DNA of 5,352 nucleotides from an uncultured Lewinella sp. (GTDB taxonomy: Bacteria > Bacteroidota > Bacteroidia > Chitinophagales > Saprospiraceae): contig CALIGP010000293.1 of the NCBI GenBank assembly GCA_938021455.1, positions 1-5,352 on the forward strand. The letters are read 5' to 3'. A program made the translations under genes and the position numbers. Positions 5,135-5,352 of this stretch are shown here, one piece after another. A model generated the notes under the pieces. It was not told where the DNA came from, did not search any database, and saw only the letters and a program-made list of their open reading frames with translations. Each line of letters starts with the position of its first letter. Within the stretch, counting starts at the first letter, position 1.

Positions 5135-5151
5135 ACGGCGCAACGCGCCGT
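5135..5151 (+). repeat. Perfect stem-loop directly after the lipoprotein stop, GCGCAACGCGC core
   Basis: ACGGCGC (5135-5141) and GCGCCGT (5145-5151) pair perfectly around an AAC loop, starting at the base after the TGA stop (5132-5134). It is followed by CCCCC rather than Ts, so a simple intrinsic terminator is unlikely. It shares its 11-nt core and stop-codon position with the hairpin at 2531-2560. It may be an mRNA 3' stabiliser or a repeat element. Confidence 0.6.
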
Positions 5152-5184
5152 CCCCCAATCATTACCCCACGCTAAGGATGTTCA

Positions 5185-5197
5185 ACTCCTAAGGAGT
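5185..5197 (+). repeat. Short ACTCC-TAA-GGAGT palindrome
   Basis: ACTCC (5185-5189) and GGAGT (5193-5197) pair around TAA. The heptamer CTAAGGA within it (5189-5195) also occurs at 5172-5178. It lies in the 139-bp spacer after the lipoprotein gene. The stem is short, and the element may be a repeat or chance. Confidence 0.35.
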
Positions 5198-5211
5198 CTG
5201 TAAGAAACTAA

Positions 5212-5235
5212 CTTATCTTCTTCGGTAAGCTTTTT
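5212..5235 (+). terminator. Possible intrinsic terminator
   Basis: CTTATC (5212-5217) pairs with GGTAAG (5224-5229) with one T-G wobble, around a TTCTTC loop, and is followed by C and five Ts (5231-5235). The position, about 80 nt after the lipoprotein stop and before the next start codon, suits termination of the mqnD-lipoprotein transcript. The stem is short and AT-rich, so it would be weak. Confidence 0.38.
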
Positions 5236-5248
5236 GTTCCATTTGCAA

Positions 5249-5256
5249 TACCTTAG
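5249..5256 (+). promoter_or_regulatory. Possible -7 promoter element before the right-edge gene
   Basis: TACCTTAG matches the Bacteroidota -7 consensus TAnnTTTG at all but one fixed position and lies 17 bp upstream of ATG 5274. A TTTG is present at 5233-5236, but it is only 12 bp away rather than about 20, so the -33 element is unsupported. Confidence 0.22.
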
Positions 5257-5273
5257 CAAAACGAACCCCGACG

Positions 5274-5352
5274 ATGAAGATTCGCACCGAAGCCGACAGA
5301 CAGGCACTAGACTTACGCATTCAGACTGAACTCGGCGTAGCTATCGGTAAAT
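5274..5352 (+). CDS. Start of a possible unrecognised gene (runs off the right edge)
   Basis: ATG 5274 opens a frame that stays open for 26 codons to the edge: MKIRTEADRQ then ALDLRIQTELGVAIGK. It has no signal peptide and a charged start consistent with a soluble protein. Support comes from its position after a terminator-like hairpin, with a promoter-like TACCTTAG upstream and coding-like codon use. 26 codons are too few to name a family or to exclude a chance open frame. Confidence 0.5.
   Translation, partial: MKIRTEADRQALDLRIQTELGVAIGK

Overview
The window looks like chromosomal DNA of a Bacteroidota bacterium, perhaps a marine Saprospiraceae/Lewinella-type organism. This is inferred from four things: two short lipoprotein signal peptides, a DUF4369-plus-thioredoxin (TlpA-like) lipoprotein, A/T-rich leaders without clear Shine-Dalgarno sites, and TAnnTTTG-like promoter elements. 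The genus is a guess. No tRNA, rRNA, CRISPR array, transposase or phage gene was seen.

Layout. Three genes are read on the minus strand, from 3261 down to the left edge: an RluA-family pseudouridine synthase (3261-2557), a BioF/AONS-type PLP enzyme (2440-1232) and a thioredoxin-fold lipoprotein that runs off the left edge (1091-1). The lipoprotein gene is open to the edge, so its whole reading frame had to be read from the raw sequence. Two genes are read on the plus strand, divergent from these: mqnD of the futalosine menaquinone pathway (3408-4304) and an unrecognised lipoprotein (4340-5134). The first 26 codons of a possible further gene lie at 5274-5352. The middle block (bioF, rluA-like, mqnD) is visibly GC-rich, while the two lipoprotein genes are AT-richer.

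How the genes relate. Two are cofactor enzymes (biotin, menaquinone), one modifies RNA and two make envelope lipoproteins. They do not form one obvious pathway and look like ordinary housekeeping genes that happen to be neighbours. The other mqn and bio genes are not in the window.

The unusual content is in the small repeats. The divergent rluA-like/mqnD spacer holds two arrays of a 7-bp unit (consensus NNGATAT) that face each other as an imperfect 36-nt inverted repeat; the right arm ends at the mqnD start. Gene ends carry compact palindromes. Two of these share the core GCGCAACGCGC and sit exactly at the stop codons of unrelated genes (2540-2550 and 5138-5148). A perfect 9-bp-stem palindrome (4281-4300) lies inside the last codons of mqnD and encodes its C-terminal tail. 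A second repeat-like stretch (3687-3702) lies within an apparent insertion in MqnD. I see no convincing new multi-gene system; the repeat family and its incursion into mqnD are the observations most worth checking.
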